64,000 nt of DNA from the NCBI RefSeq assembly GCF_017562075.2, contig NC_054082.1, forward strand, positions 59,564,906-59,628,905, in the 5' to 3' direction. The notes beneath the pieces are model-generated. The model ran no database searches and was not told the origin of the DNA. It was given only the letters and a program-made list of their open reading frames with translations. This document shows positions 12,006-21,805 of this stretch, one piece after another (within the stretch, counting starts at the first letter, position 1; every line of letters starts with the position of its first letter). The translations under genes and the position numbers were made by a program. Origin of the DNA: Anopheles merus. Taxonomy: Eukaryota > Arthropoda > Insecta > Diptera > Culicidae.

Positions 12006-13094
12006 AGGCCCGATTATTAAACACAAACGGAAATGACACAAGACAAGTGCGTCAAGACAAACGGAAAATAGGTATGCATTTTGAAACCGTTCTTGTGACA
12101 GACAAGTTTCGTTAATTTTTTTCTTTCGTTAAAGCTGTGTCGATGTGTCAAAATGTTCAAAATCAAAACAAAAAAACGTAAACAAGTTTATTTAAGACAC
12201 GATCGTTTATCAAGCTAACAATCCTTGTTTAAAACATCGAAATGATTTTATCCCACTTCGTAAGTGACGATAGCGGCAGTGAAGAAGAAACAACGGTAGA
12301 TCTGGCAAAACAGCGCCGACTGCTTCGAAGTGTTTTCGACCCGTTACAGCTTTATAACCAAGCGTGAGTTAAGCATACGGATCATTTGTGCAAACCGTGT
12401 TATACATGTTTCATTTCGTGGTTGTTAATTTCAGATTTAAGAAAAAAATTCGTGCGTCGAAAGAAATTTTCCTTGACATTCTGGCGGAGATCGAGCCCTC
12501 CGAGTATTTGTTATTACTAAAAGTGTATGCAGTATTAGATGTGATAAATTCATGTGCGTATGCTGTTGGTTGTTGAAGCAGTCACTCACTGAAGAAGTTG
12601 CTGGAATCCAATGCTGTTGAACACACACCAGGTGCGTGAGCCCTTCATCTTTCGACTACCATCGAAGCACAACAGAGGAAGGAAATAACAGCAGCTTCTT
12701 AACCCAAAACAGCATCACGTTACCAGTATCTCCAGCTTATCGCCATTTGATGGATATGGCAGTACACATATTTTTATTTAAAATGATAAAATTGATTATT
12801 TCTGAAATAAAATACTTATATTTTGTCGTGAAAGCAACAGCAAAAACTCTGTTGTTGTGTTTTGTCGGTCAAACAATCTGAGATTGGCGCCTTTCCGTGA
12901 CAAAAAGCTGACGGAAAGCAGTTTGACAATTATGGATTTCCGTTTGTGTTTCATAATACGTATCTTGGCAGTATGCTTGTGAGTTTGTGTTTCGTCAAAT
13001 TTTTTTTCCAACACACAACACAAACGGATGTCATAATACAAATCTTCCGATTTTGACAACTTGTCTTTACAATTTGTGTTTAATAATCGGGCCT
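12006..13094 (+). mobile_element. PIF/Harbinger element nested in hAT copy 1
   Basis: 1089 bp with ends AGGCCCGATTATTAAACAC and its inverted complement, flanked by AAT at 12003-12005 and 13095-13097. The related hAT copy at 46.8 kb lacks this insertion and shows the uninterrupted target, which confirms both borders and the 3-bp duplication. It carries the start of a Harbinger-type transposase gene (12242-12576) but no DDE domain, so it is an internally deleted, non-autonomous derivative. Confidence 0.85.
12242..12576 (+). pseudogene. Harbinger-type transposase, N-terminal remnant (two exons)
   Basis: An ATG at 12242 opens exon 1 (12242-12363), which encodes an acidic start (SDDSGSEEET) followed by RRLLRSVFDP. 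A GTGAGT donor at 12364 and a TTTCAG acceptor ending at 12434 define a short 71-bp intron. Exon 2 reads FKKKIRASKEIFLDILAEIE, resembling the FxxxFRxSKxxFxxLLxxIxP block before the DDE domain of HARBI1-like nucleases. The frame then stops at 12576, and the catalytic region is deleted. It sits inside a TIR element with a 3-bp TSD, which independently supports the family. Confidence 0.65.
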
Positions 13095-13942
13095 AATATC
13101 AGCGTCACGTACTTAATTGTTATAATCAGAGGTGATACTCAGAACGGTTGGTGTGACTAATACATGCTCGTGACATGTTTGCGACCATCGCTTGGTCAGT
13201 CACTATGTCACGACTTTTTTTTACTGTGATCAGTTTTGCAAAATGTCACTGAAATAGTCATGAAAAATTCCAGCTAAAACAAAATCATGTCAGCGTCACG
13301 AGCTCTACTGTAATGATCAGAGGCGAGCCTCAAACAGTTGGTGCGACCATCACATGCTTGGTGACATTGTGTGGAACCAACTCGTGTTCAATCACTTGGT
13401 CGCGACATTTTCAGTCGGTGATCATCGCGATGGTCATGGGAGATATGCGGTGCGTGCGAGTAGTTCCAAGAAACAAAATGACCATGTTTTCTCGCTCTGT
13501 TTGACCCGACAGATAATCAAAACAGATAGAGGGAGAAAGCATGCTCATTTTGTTGCTAGACCCCACGCGCCAAGTATATTCCAAGAATGTCGCGATATCG
13601 CCGACAGCAATGTCGTGACCAAGTGAGTGACCAATAGTTGGGTGCTAAACTAAATGTCACCAAGCATGTGATTGATTCTCCAACTATTTGAGTATAGTCA
13701 CTGATCATCTCAGTTGTGTACGTGATCTGATTTGAGCTTCGTTTCAGTCATGAGTGTTGATGACTGAAACAGTGGCATTTGGCAGCACTGTTCACAGCCA
13801 GAAAAAAATCATGATTATGCTTGCGCCGGCATTAAGTTAAGCTTGTCAATCAGAGTATCGCATTGGACTCACGGATATGTTCATTGTTTTCGTTAGTGAA
13901 AATCTCGTGATACTCATGACATTTTGCAGCACTGGTAATAAG

Positions 13943-14540
13943 CATAAAAAATTTCTCGAGTTTTTTTTCTGCAGCTGAAAGACTTCAGGTGATTCTAGTG
14001 AGTGAGCTGATTCCTGGTGAAAAACATCCCCAAATTGTTGGCCTATTCTGCAAGGTCCATCGACATCGAACATCGCAGAGCACAATCAGGTGCATAGGAG
14101 AATTAAGGCATAATGCATGTTGTATGTTGCTTTCAAACCATCAATACTACTCATACTGTGGCAAAGTTTTATAATTTCACCCTCTCTTTGTTTTATCTCC
14201 AATAACTGCTGAGCACGTCCTGCTCCATTAGCACCAAACGTCGGTTCATGACTGCCTCCTACCACTCGTCTGCGTCCATCATCCGACAATTTGAAGAGTT
14301 GATCCATGAACCATCGAGCTCACTGTGTTATGTGACCAATGCCGGACAACCTACATCAGCCAGACAACGATAAATCAGAGTCATCTTACAAGCACCTGCT
14401 CGGTGGGACAGCAGTTCTTTTTAAAAAAAATCCCCAGCCAATTTATACTGCAAGCCTACGCCTCGAGAATATCCCATTGACCGTACCGTTAATCCTTTGC
14501 TTCAACAGCCTAATCATGAATTCAACTACACCTAACCCAT
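13943..14540. other. Unrecognised stretch with a weak minus-strand frame
   Basis: On the minus strand, 14307-14086 is open for 73 codons from an ATG (MDQLFKLSDDGRRRVVGG, later GRAQQLLEIKQREGEIIKL). Composition continues protein-like, in another frame, to about 13945, where the hAT element begins. I recognise no domain. It could be a decayed exon or processed pseudogene, or chance. There is no poly(A) tail, TIR or splice evidence strong enough to decide. Confidence 0.2.
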
Positions 14541-14579
14541 GATTGATCTCTAGGATGCACCCCTCGAACGACGTTTCTT

Positions 14580-14745
14580 CAGGGAAACTTCATATAAAAA
14601 ACATGTGTTTACGCTTTATACAAAATTTCGGTATGTGCATTGCGGTTGTGTATAGTTAGTTATTGGTGGGTGTTAGCATTTATTAATTTGTGTGTGACCT
14701 TGAGACGATGCGGGAGAAGCTGGATTGGGATTTAAAGTACTATCG
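14580..14745. repeat. Dispersed repeat, uninterrupted copy of the sequence at 58812-59970
   Basis: Complementary to the host sequence around 58812-59970 (shared GGTCACACACAAATT, ACACCCACCAAT, ACACAACCGCA, AGCTTCTCCCGCATCG). At 58.8-60 kb that sequence carries three separate insertions that are absent here, so this is a natural empty site for all of them. Confidence 0.75.
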
Positions 14746-15220
14746 GTGTATTGATGGTTAATTTTATTTCGTGCCGCTGCTGATGAGACCATTCGATGCC
14801 CGTGCCAATCGAGGGTAAAAAAGCCTATTTAAAACAAGCGTAGGAGAACGTCTAACACTAATCTAATATTTTTTTATTTGAACATGTTTGACGCTTCAAC
14901 GACCTTCTAAGCATCATGCAGCAATGTATAGTGGCAATAAAATATTTGTTTTTGTATGTGCCGAAATCTGTGTCGAGTTTTCGGGTCTCGACACACACAC
15001 GAACAAACACACAGTGCGGGGAAAGTGACCGTTCACTCTATTATGCCGCGATCCCCCTCCCCGCCCGGCGCTTTGAATGGGGATGCGCTACAAAATAGGT
15101 GGACCAGTTATACCGATAAGATAGTCGTAATTGATCATGCGGGGAGGGGGGGGGGATCTGGTGGGGGAGTGCGTGCTTGCGTTCGCGCTTTCGTGGGTGC
15201 ATGCTCGCGTGCGCGCGTAC

Positions 15221-15281
15221 GTGCATGTGTGCGTGCGTGTGTGTGTGTGTGTGTGTATGCGTGCGTGCGTGCGTGCGTGCA
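15221..15281. repeat. (GT)n / (CGTG)n simple repeat
   Basis: GTGC, GT and GCGT units run in a row, preceded by an imperfect GCGC/GTGC tract from about 15165. Cysteine/arginine-rich and histidine/threonine-rich frames over it are artefacts. Confidence 0.95.
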
Positions 15282-15329
15282 GAAACCCCAAACCTGTTTG
15301 ATTCTAATGCGTACATTTTCATCCGCTGC

Positions 15330-17155
15330 GGCTACCTGAGAGACAACACAACCATTGGATTGTCACCACCATCTTTGCGATCGGTTCTGCTGTTAGGAGT
15401 GTTAAAAAGGCACACGATCGAAGGAAACGTGCATGTGATATGTAGCACATTTCTTTCCAATTCAGCTAGCGGACGCAAGAGGAATCAAAACTTGAATTGA
15501 ACTCATACAAAAGAGTATTCTGGATTGGTTTATTACGGTGCGCGTATGGTGCTGCACCTGTCCGTCCAGAATCTCGCGGCTTGTTGACTTAGAGTCGGTA
15601 TCATGACGTCGTGCGACCGGCACTGCCTTGGAATAGGTAAGGCTCGGTAGGTTCATGTCCTTTGTTCAAGTGTATTCCGTGCATTTATCGCGCCACGGCG
15701 GTAGACCCGGCAGCAACAAAGTCATAACAACTCTTCCCCGGTACGGATGCCGCTTCAAAGTTCTTTTTCTTATTATTATTCTTGTCATTACGGCCTACGC
15801 GACCGTGTAGGCCTTTTCAGGACTTGAGTACCACGTAGCCGGATAGTCAGCTCTTGCTACGGCGGACAGTTCATACGCGGTTAGAACCCACGACGGACAT
15901 GCAGATGTGCGGAATGATGGCGGTGCTGCGGGCCTGCTCCTATCCAGCATGCAACTTGCATACTGCCACACTGTCTCCTATCCGGTGCATACGCAGCAGG
16001 CAGGAGGAAGGATGCACCTCCACAACGAAAAAACACCGTCATGAACCAGCGGCGGATGTAACGGTAGACGGACTAGGCGGTCGCCGAAGATCTCTAGTCT
16101 GTAGTATGCAGTATGTTTACAAGTGGACAGAGTATTAGCGACAAGGGCCCCCGAAAAGATGGTCGTTGGGGCTCCGTGGCGGGAGAACCATTTGCCCCCT
16201 CCACCCCCCTCATGCCGGCAATAATTTTGGGGCCTGTGACCGATGATCGTAAAGGTCCCATGGCCTAAGCCCCCTCCCTCCTCCCTCTCTCCGCTGGCAA
16301 TTTAGATATACTGTTAAATCTCTCAACAGCTGTGTGCCAGTACCCCCTCCCCCCGGTCATCAGTTACCATTTACAGGGGCCTCAACTCGTCTTTCAGCCT
16401 TTCATGAACACCTTCCTTTCCGATGGATCATAACATTCCGGAAGAGCATACATTCGGCGACAGTTTTGGCACACACATGCACAATCACACCCTTGCGCAG
16501 ACGGCTCAGCATATCTGTGTAATCTACACCATACGAAAGCAAAAGCTTATGGTAACAAAGTTATGCTTAATGCTTAACACGTTAAGTTCGATGGCAGGCC
16601 CCAGGGAATGCCAGTGAACTTTCCAGTATACTGGTTTCACAATCAACTTGCGTTCTTGAAGCCGGCGGAACAGAATGTTGATGAAAATCAGCGCCGGGTT
16701 GAATGTGTTATTGCGGATTAGGGTTCTGCACATTGCACAGCAAACCCTCCAGCGTGTGCTAGCGATTCCTTAATCATTTTTACATTGCAGCGTTTGAACT
16801 CATTGCGCTTTTTTGGTTTGATTTGTGAAAATTAAACTTCATCGCCGCAATGTTTGTTAACGGCCTTTTTAAGCGCCACAGCAACTCATGAGCATTTACC
16901 ATACGCGAGAAAGAGATAGCGCTATGGAGGGAAAAAGCACGGACGACGGCTGACAGCGATTGGCCGTCAGACGCACCAACACATCCAAACCTTCGATGGC
17001 GCGCTCAGGCGAGGGGTATGAGGGGGAGCCAGGGACGGGTAGCTCGACGAGCTGCTTGACAAATTTGCCGTTGGAGAGAAAAAGAAGGCATGATAAAATT
17101 CTCCGAACGCCTTGATTTCTTCCGTCGCTTTGCACAGCGGGAATTGTTATTATTC
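15330..17155. repeat. About 1.8-kb dispersed unit, copy A
   Basis: Collinear, same-orientation match to 55600-57720 (shared CACCACCATCTTTGCGA, ACGATCGAAGGAAACGTGC, GGTGCGCGTATGGTGCTGCAC, AGATAGCGCTATGGAGGG and many others; by eye roughly 80-90% identical). Copy A lacks the solo LTR found in copy B and so serves as its empty site. It contains an embedded tRNA-type SINE (15766-15930) and C-rich tracts near 16200-16360. No frame is conserved between copies, so I treat it as a non-coding element or an old segmental duplication of unknown class. Confidence 0.8.
15766..15930 (-). mobile_element. tRNA-derived SINE-like segment inside the dispersed unit (copy A)
   Basis: On the minus strand it contains a B-box-like GGGTTCTAACCGCG and a body related to the SINE200-like copy at 17750-17962. 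The A-rich/AAT-rich tail lies at the left (TTCTTATTATTATTC on the + strand). The second copy is at 56311-56475. It is related to, but distinct from, the SINE200-like copy. Confidence 0.55.
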
Positions 17156-17167
17156 TGCTGATGTTCA

Positions 17168-17705
17168 TTAACCTTTAAGTTGGCAACCGGATACCCGGGT
17201 ATTTTTTTCAGCTTCGAACTGCAATAACTTTTGATTCATTGCTTTTATTGACCTGAAATTTTCCGTAGCCTCCCAACTTCTTATTTATGATTTTTTAGTG
17301 CATATGTTGTAATTTTAAACAGCCTGTAAATATTTTATTTTGATTTTTTTTTAACTTTACCACGTAAGTTGGCAACCAGCATATCCGGGTATTCCATACA
17401 TTTTGTATGGAGAATGACGTTTCTCTTCTTCCTCTTTTCGTATTGTGCTTATTTTCGAGTCAAATTCAAGCGATTCCAAATTTCTATTTGACCGTTATTT
17501 TTATCAAAAAATGAAAAAAAAACTTTATGAATAAATGAAATAGAAGAGAATATATGGTCAGCATTACTTGCTTACAGCATTAAAATATAGAAAGCATTGT
17601 TTACCTATGAAAATCGTTAATATTTTGCATCAAAACGTGTGGAATACCCGGGTATGCCGGTTGCCAACTTACGTGTGTAAATCCGGTTGCCTACTCTACG
17701 GTTAA
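17168..17705. mobile_element. piggyBac-like MITE (TTAA), copy A
   Basis: Bounded by TTAA at 17168-17171 and 17702-17705. The ends CCTTTAAGTTGGCAACCGG and complementary CCGTAGAGTAGGCAACCGG are followed by an inner inverted pair containing TACCCGGGTAT. It is about 530 bp and non-coding. Copies B (61253-61795) and C (from 63393) share the whole sequence and the TTAA borders. TTAA specificity suggests piggyBac-type mobilisation. I see no transposase. Confidence 0.85.
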
Positions 17706-17749
17706 ACTGTGACAAATTCAAACCAGTGTCTTGTGGTAACAGGATAGAT

Positions 17750-17962
17750 TCTTGTTCTTCTTCTTCATTAGCACAACAACCGTTGTCGGTCAAGGCCTGC
17801 CTGTACCCACTAGTGAAGTGGGCTTGGCTTTCAGTGACTTATTGTTACCATAGCAGGATAGTCAGTCCTACGTATGGGAGCACGGTCTATTCGGGGCTTG
17901 AACCCATGACGGGCATGTTGTTAAGTCGTACAAGTTGACGACTGTACCACCAGACCGGCCCC
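17750..17962 (-). mobile_element. SINE200-like tRNA-derived SINE, complete copy
   Basis: 213 bp flanked by a perfect 12-bp duplication AACAGGATAGAT (17738-17749 and 17963-17974). On the minus strand it starts GGGGCCGGTCTGGTGGTACA (A-box region), has the B-box GGGTTCAAGCCCCG and ends in GAAGAAGAAGAA-type repeats. That is the organisation of a tRNA-derived SINE transcribed by RNA polymerase III and moved by LINE machinery. Identification with SINE200 of Anopheles gambiae is from memory of that family and is the main pointer to the genus. Confidence 0.85.
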
Positions 17963-18159
17963 AACAGGATAGATAGGACAGCTAAAATAGAGTTTATATC
18001 GGTATAAAGAAACAACATCGTTTGGTTTAATATCGTCTCACCTTCAGGGTTTAGCCAATTAGTCCCACGCTTGGTATTGTGCGAACTGCTCAATTGGTAA
18101 TCAGATGGCAAGATTTTTTCTTCTTACATTCCATTACATTCTTACATTTACATTACATT

Positions 18160-18247
18160 CTTCTTCTTCTTTTTGGCACAACAACTGCTGGCGGTCAAGG
18201 CCTGCCTGTACCCACTAGTGAAGTGGGCTTGGCTTTCAGTGACTTAT
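18160..18247 (-). mobile_element. SINE200-like, 5'-truncated copy
   Basis: Repeats the 3' half of the 17750-17962 SINE (CTTCTTCTTCTT, GGTCAAGGCCTGCC, CACTAGTGAAGTGGG) and stops at GACTTAT. The tRNA-related promoter half is missing. Confidence 0.8.
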
Positions 18248-18255
18248 AATACTAC

Positions 18256-18287
<32 letters not shown>

Positions 18288-18298
18288 TAATACTAATT
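18243..18298. repeat. (AAT)n simple repeat
   Basis: An AAT/ACT trinucleotide tract of about 50 bp directly abuts the truncated SINE. Confidence 0.9.
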
Positions 18299-18430
18299 CC
18301 TTAAATAAACTTAACTAGCCGTAAACTAAAAAAGCACAAAAACGAAAATTGAAACGCAGAAAAACGGTAGTATTTAAGCACTCATCAATTGCGATAGCTG
18401 TATGTTCGGAACGATTGCAATTTGTAGGTT

Positions 18431-18533
18431 AACAAACTTTCCAATTTGTCTGTAAAAATTTTCATTATTTTTTTTATTGAAGATGTGTCAAAACGGGGTT
18501 TTGTCGTAACCTGTATAGAGTCTAATAACCTTG
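18431..18533. repeat. About 100-bp dispersed repeat, copy 1
   Basis: Ends with CCTGTATAGAGTCTAATAAC followed by CTTG and starts near CCAATTTGTCTGT. Better than 80% similar by eye to 55024-55129 (same orientation) and 47776-47863 (inverted). Class unknown; possibly one end of a larger TIR element, because here it directly precedes a Harbinger transposase remnant. Confidence 0.7.
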
Positions 18534-18673
18534 TGTAATACCCCTAATACCTGTGGCGGCTTTGGAGTGATATTTGGATATTTTATGTCAAATTATTCTT
18601 GACTGATTTTACCTCGGTAGAAAAAGAAAATTGGTCTTGAGCAATGTGGTTCCTGTCACCGATAGAAATTTAA

Positions 18674-19335
18674 ATGTTAAAGGTGAAACAGAAGAAAAAC
18701 AAGCTACAAGACAAGAAAACAGAACAAGAAAAAACAGAAAGAAAGTGCTACCAAATTCACATTTTTATCATTCGCCACGATAGAAATACATTGCTTGCTG
18801 TAGGTGTTATTCTGTGTGACGATTCTTCCAGAAGAAAAAGAAGAAAGTGGATGAAGGCAATGAATGCGAAGCGTAATGCTCTTTCGCATACAAATTTAAT
18901 GGAAGAGTTACGCCTGGAACCTCCAGTTTGGTTCAATTACGTGCAAATGGATGAACCATCATATCTTTGGCTGCTGGAGCGTGTCACGCCAATTATTTCA
19001 AAGGAAGATACACAAATGCGTCCAGCAATAAAAGCGCATGAAAGATTGAGTGCTACATTACGATTCATAATCAGCGGATACAGCAAATTAAAATTTTCGA
19101 CCATCATTATTTCCCAACCATCATTGTCCAATATCATTAAAAAAAACTTTATCAAGTATGTGGTGTTTAACATTATTTGGACTATTTTTTTACATATAAT
19201 CATTAATGATCAAATTGAATTTTTCTTTCTGATTCATACCTTTACATTTTAGATTTCACGTTCTCAACTCAAATGGAAAAAATGGGAAAGCATTGAATGA
19301 TACATGGAAGTTTCCTAATTATGTTGGAGTGGTCA
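18674..19335 (+). pseudogene. PIF/Harbinger (HARBI1-like) transposase, N-terminal half
   Basis: The frame encodes RRKWMKAMNAKRNALSHTNL, then MEELRLEPPVWFNYVQMDEP, then LLERVTPIISKEDTQMR and IKAHERLSATLRFIISG, then SQPSLSNII. This is the conserved order of the Harbinger nuclease N-terminal region, including the KxDTxMRxAIxxxERLxxTLRFL block. A GT donor near 19155 and a TTTTAG acceptor near 19252 suggest an intron. The following exon carries ALNDTWKFPNYVG, matching the WxFPNCLGAxDG segment that precedes the first catalytic Asp. The gene breaks off there, and the DDE catalytic domain is absent. The start codon is uncertain because the first 35 residues are lysine-rich and may not be genuine. Confidence 0.75.
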
Positions 19336-20275
19336 GATACGTCAGAAAGCCCGCGTTCAGACGACGCCCACGGATCTGCCCTTGCCCGAATGCAGAGCCG
19401 ATGGCATACGATTATATCTTCATCATTAGCCAACCAGCAAAACCGAAGCTGGGCCATTTCCGTTTGAAGTTCGTAGGCTGAAATTTCAGTCTGTCAGTTG
19501 TTAGCTTAGTATAGCAGTTTTCGAGCAGCTATCTAAGTGAGTATAATATACAAGTGGGCTTATCCCAAGGTGTATGAATTTAGAAGGCTGATTTTTATCG
19601 CTTCTGCTACTGAATGAAGATTTTAAGAGTGTTTTTTTTATTCGTCAAGCCTCCAAAAAGCTTGTTCGAGCAAAAGCTTTCATCCGTCCTGTAAAAAATT
19701 GATGTTCAAAATTGGTTATAAAAATGAAATGAAACCACCTGAACTACATACACTTTGATTCTAGATTCAACCATCTAATCTTTTTAATCCACCTTATGGT
19801 AAATTTAAACAACACCGTGTTTTGCCATTTTTTCGAGCAGGTACTCGAATACAATTCTAGCTTTGAGGCTAGAATAATCTAAAGTGGCTAGTTTTATGTG
19901 TGGTTTTGTATGGAGTGTTTACATGATTTCAGCCTCCAACTGTCAAACTCCATAAAAAAAGCTTACTATAATCGTGAAAGGCCCCGCTTTTGGAAAACTT
20001 TTCTGTGTGCCAAAGCGAGAGAGCATATCGTCTCTCTCTAGATTTTGGACGGTACAACGCCGCTTGTGTAGCTTGGCAAGAAATGATGGACGAAAAATGG
20101 GAGAAGGGGGAACCGATATCCTCCGAGTGACACACACACATGCATTAGCATGCGGATTCCGCTGAACCGATCGCCCGCGTACACATGACGCCCACGGGCC
20201 TGCCCACGCTCGAATCCAGAGCCAAATTGCATACGATTATATCTTAACCTTTAACATGAGAGGGATAGGGCTTAT
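19336..20275. other. Repeat-derived spacer
   Basis: A roughly 75-bp motif occurs twice, at about 19350-19425 and 20172-20250 (GACGCCCACGG, CTGCCC, GCATACGATTATATCTT). Between them a short inverted pair AGGCTGAAATTTC / GATTTCAGCCT (about 19477 and 19926) may mark another degraded element. No coding sequence. Confidence 0.35.
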
Positions 20276-20279
20276 ACCC

Positions 20280-20610
20280 CGAACATAGTCGAAAGGTATG
20301 CATGCTTCACTCATCAAGATCTAAATGCAAGGACAAGGCAAAAAACACAGCAAAGTTTCCTCACGGCTACACATGTCCTCTAGACGCGTTGTCTATGCGT
20401 CTCGCTCGGTATCACAGCGAAATACGGCAGGTAAGCAGTACAACTTCAGCTACCTGATACACATACATGTTCGATCACAACTATTTGCTTTGGCTTGGTA
20501 AACGTCGAAGGACGCCGGAACACAAGGGCGCAAACTTTTTCATGATTTTGTTTGACTTCGGCTGTTTTCGACCACACGTTTGGATGCTCGCAGACGACCC
20601 ATATCTCTCG
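20280..20610. repeat. Repeat shared with 40655-40910
   Basis: Same-orientation similarity to the region upstream of the L1/Tx1-like ORF1 (AAGGTATGCATGCTTCA, GGCAAGGACAAGGCAAAAAA, CATGATTTTGT, GACTTCGGCTGTTTT). I infer that both are 5' UTR/promoter segments of the same LINE family, this copy lacking the coding part. Confidence 0.5.
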
Positions 20611-20675
20611 ATCCTCATATCGGTTAGGCATCCTCAGTCTGTCCAGAACTTTCGCTATGGAAGGTTGTGCTGGAT

Positions 20676-20765
20676 TCAGTCATCCCTGGATCGGTTGGTG
20701 TCATCCGATCTGGAACTGTCGTTCCATGTAGTGATATGCAATCTAAATATTATTGTATTACCACA
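20676..20765 (-). mobile_element. 3' LTR fragment of the outer gypsy element
   Basis: Matches 39052-39115 plus 39481-39497 (TCATCCCTGGATCGGTTGGT ... GCAATCTAAATA ... ACCACA) and lacks the MITE that splits the right-hand LTR. It ends in CCACA and is followed by TTATTCCCTTTTATT, whose complement is a purine-rich tract expected just upstream of a minus-strand 3' LTR. The outer LTR end (left) is too diverged to place. Confidence 0.65.
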
Positions 20766-21805
20766 TTATTCCCTTTTATTTTTGTTTACATTATTTCTCT
20801 ATTAGTTCACAGTTTGTTTATTTTAACTTATTCTACTACGTAATCATTAAGTTTAGGAGGAACTTTCCTTTCCCGCTGGTTTCGGCACCTCACTCCTTCC
20901 CCTCGTTGTTACTCAAGTCCTTCCCGTTATTTTCCTGTACTTTGTTTGACTGGCCTATTTTTTTAGGTGTGCTGAATTTCTTATGAAAAATTTTCCTGTC
21001 TCAGGATCGGTTATTGTGGTCCTAGGACCACTTTTCTCTAATACCACGAATTCAGTCGGATTAAACGAGGTTTGTAATTTGTTCCCTGATATCAAATTCT
21101 GCGCAAGGACTGTCCCAAATAGCCAGAATTGCTTAAGCAGCTCATTTTGGCACGCTAAAGATCGCTGCTCTAATTCGCCTTTTGCAGTAGATAAACAGCA
21201 TCAAAGTTCTATGTGGGTCTTTCAAACAGCGCCTAAGCAGCTTCCTTATGCCACGATGCCAGGGATTATTTTTCTTTGTGTTTTATTTTCAAGCAAGCGT
21301 CATCGATGAAATAAACAACAAGATTTTTTTCGTTTAAACACATGTGTATATTTTTAAATCCTTTGTATTGATGAATTACACAAAATTTTACACAATTTAC
21401 TGATAATTCACAATCACTTCACTCAATATTCATTCTTCAATCAACGAATTTAGCTTGTGCAGCAGCAATGAGATTATTGCCGGCGTCCGTCTTTGACACT
21501 TTGACAAGAGCCACCTTGAACCGATGTCATGCATTAAAAAGCTATAAAGTTCCACCAAGTTCAGTACCCTTTCTTAACAAGCCTTCAAGTTCCATCATGA
21601 ACCCTACACATAGTGCTAATCAGCCGCAAAGTTCCAAAGAGTACCATGTGCCTGTTAAAAAGCTCCATAGCTCCGCAAAGTACCGTCTATCTCTTAATCA
21701 GCCACAAAGTACGACATCGGAACGATTTTTCGTTAAACAGCCCTAAATCAGCTATAAAGTACGAGCTGGCTATTTGGGGTGTTTCCTTCTTCTATAGTTG
21801 ATTCC
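20766..21805. other. 3' untranslated region of the outer gypsy element
   Basis: About 1 kb between integrase and 3' LTR without a convincing frame. From about 21540 to 21770 it holds loosely tandem units with AAAGTTCCA / AAAGTACGA and AATCAGCC motifs spaced roughly 40-50 bp. I see no env-like gene. Confidence 0.35.

Larger units (their letters stand above)
11947..13934. mobile_element. hAT-type non-autonomous element, copy 1
   Basis: Flanked by a perfect 8-bp duplication GTAATAAG (11939-11946 and 13935-13942). The ends are CAGTGCTGTAAAATGTCA and the complement of CAGTGCTGCAAAATGTCATG. The 8-bp TSD with CAGTGCTG ends is diagnostic of hAT. The body is non-coding and rich in short inverted motifs (GTGATCA, TCGCGA and GACATTTTGCA variants). 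It is the same family as 42633-46883 in opposite orientation. Subtracting the nested Harbinger element leaves about 0.9 kb. Confidence 0.9.

Noticed and set aside
14956..15500. Overlapping frames near 15.0-15.5 kb on both strands (Arg/Cys-rich and His/Thr-rich)
   Set aside because: Generated by GT/CGTG simple repeats; not conserved in copy B of the adjacent dispersed unit.
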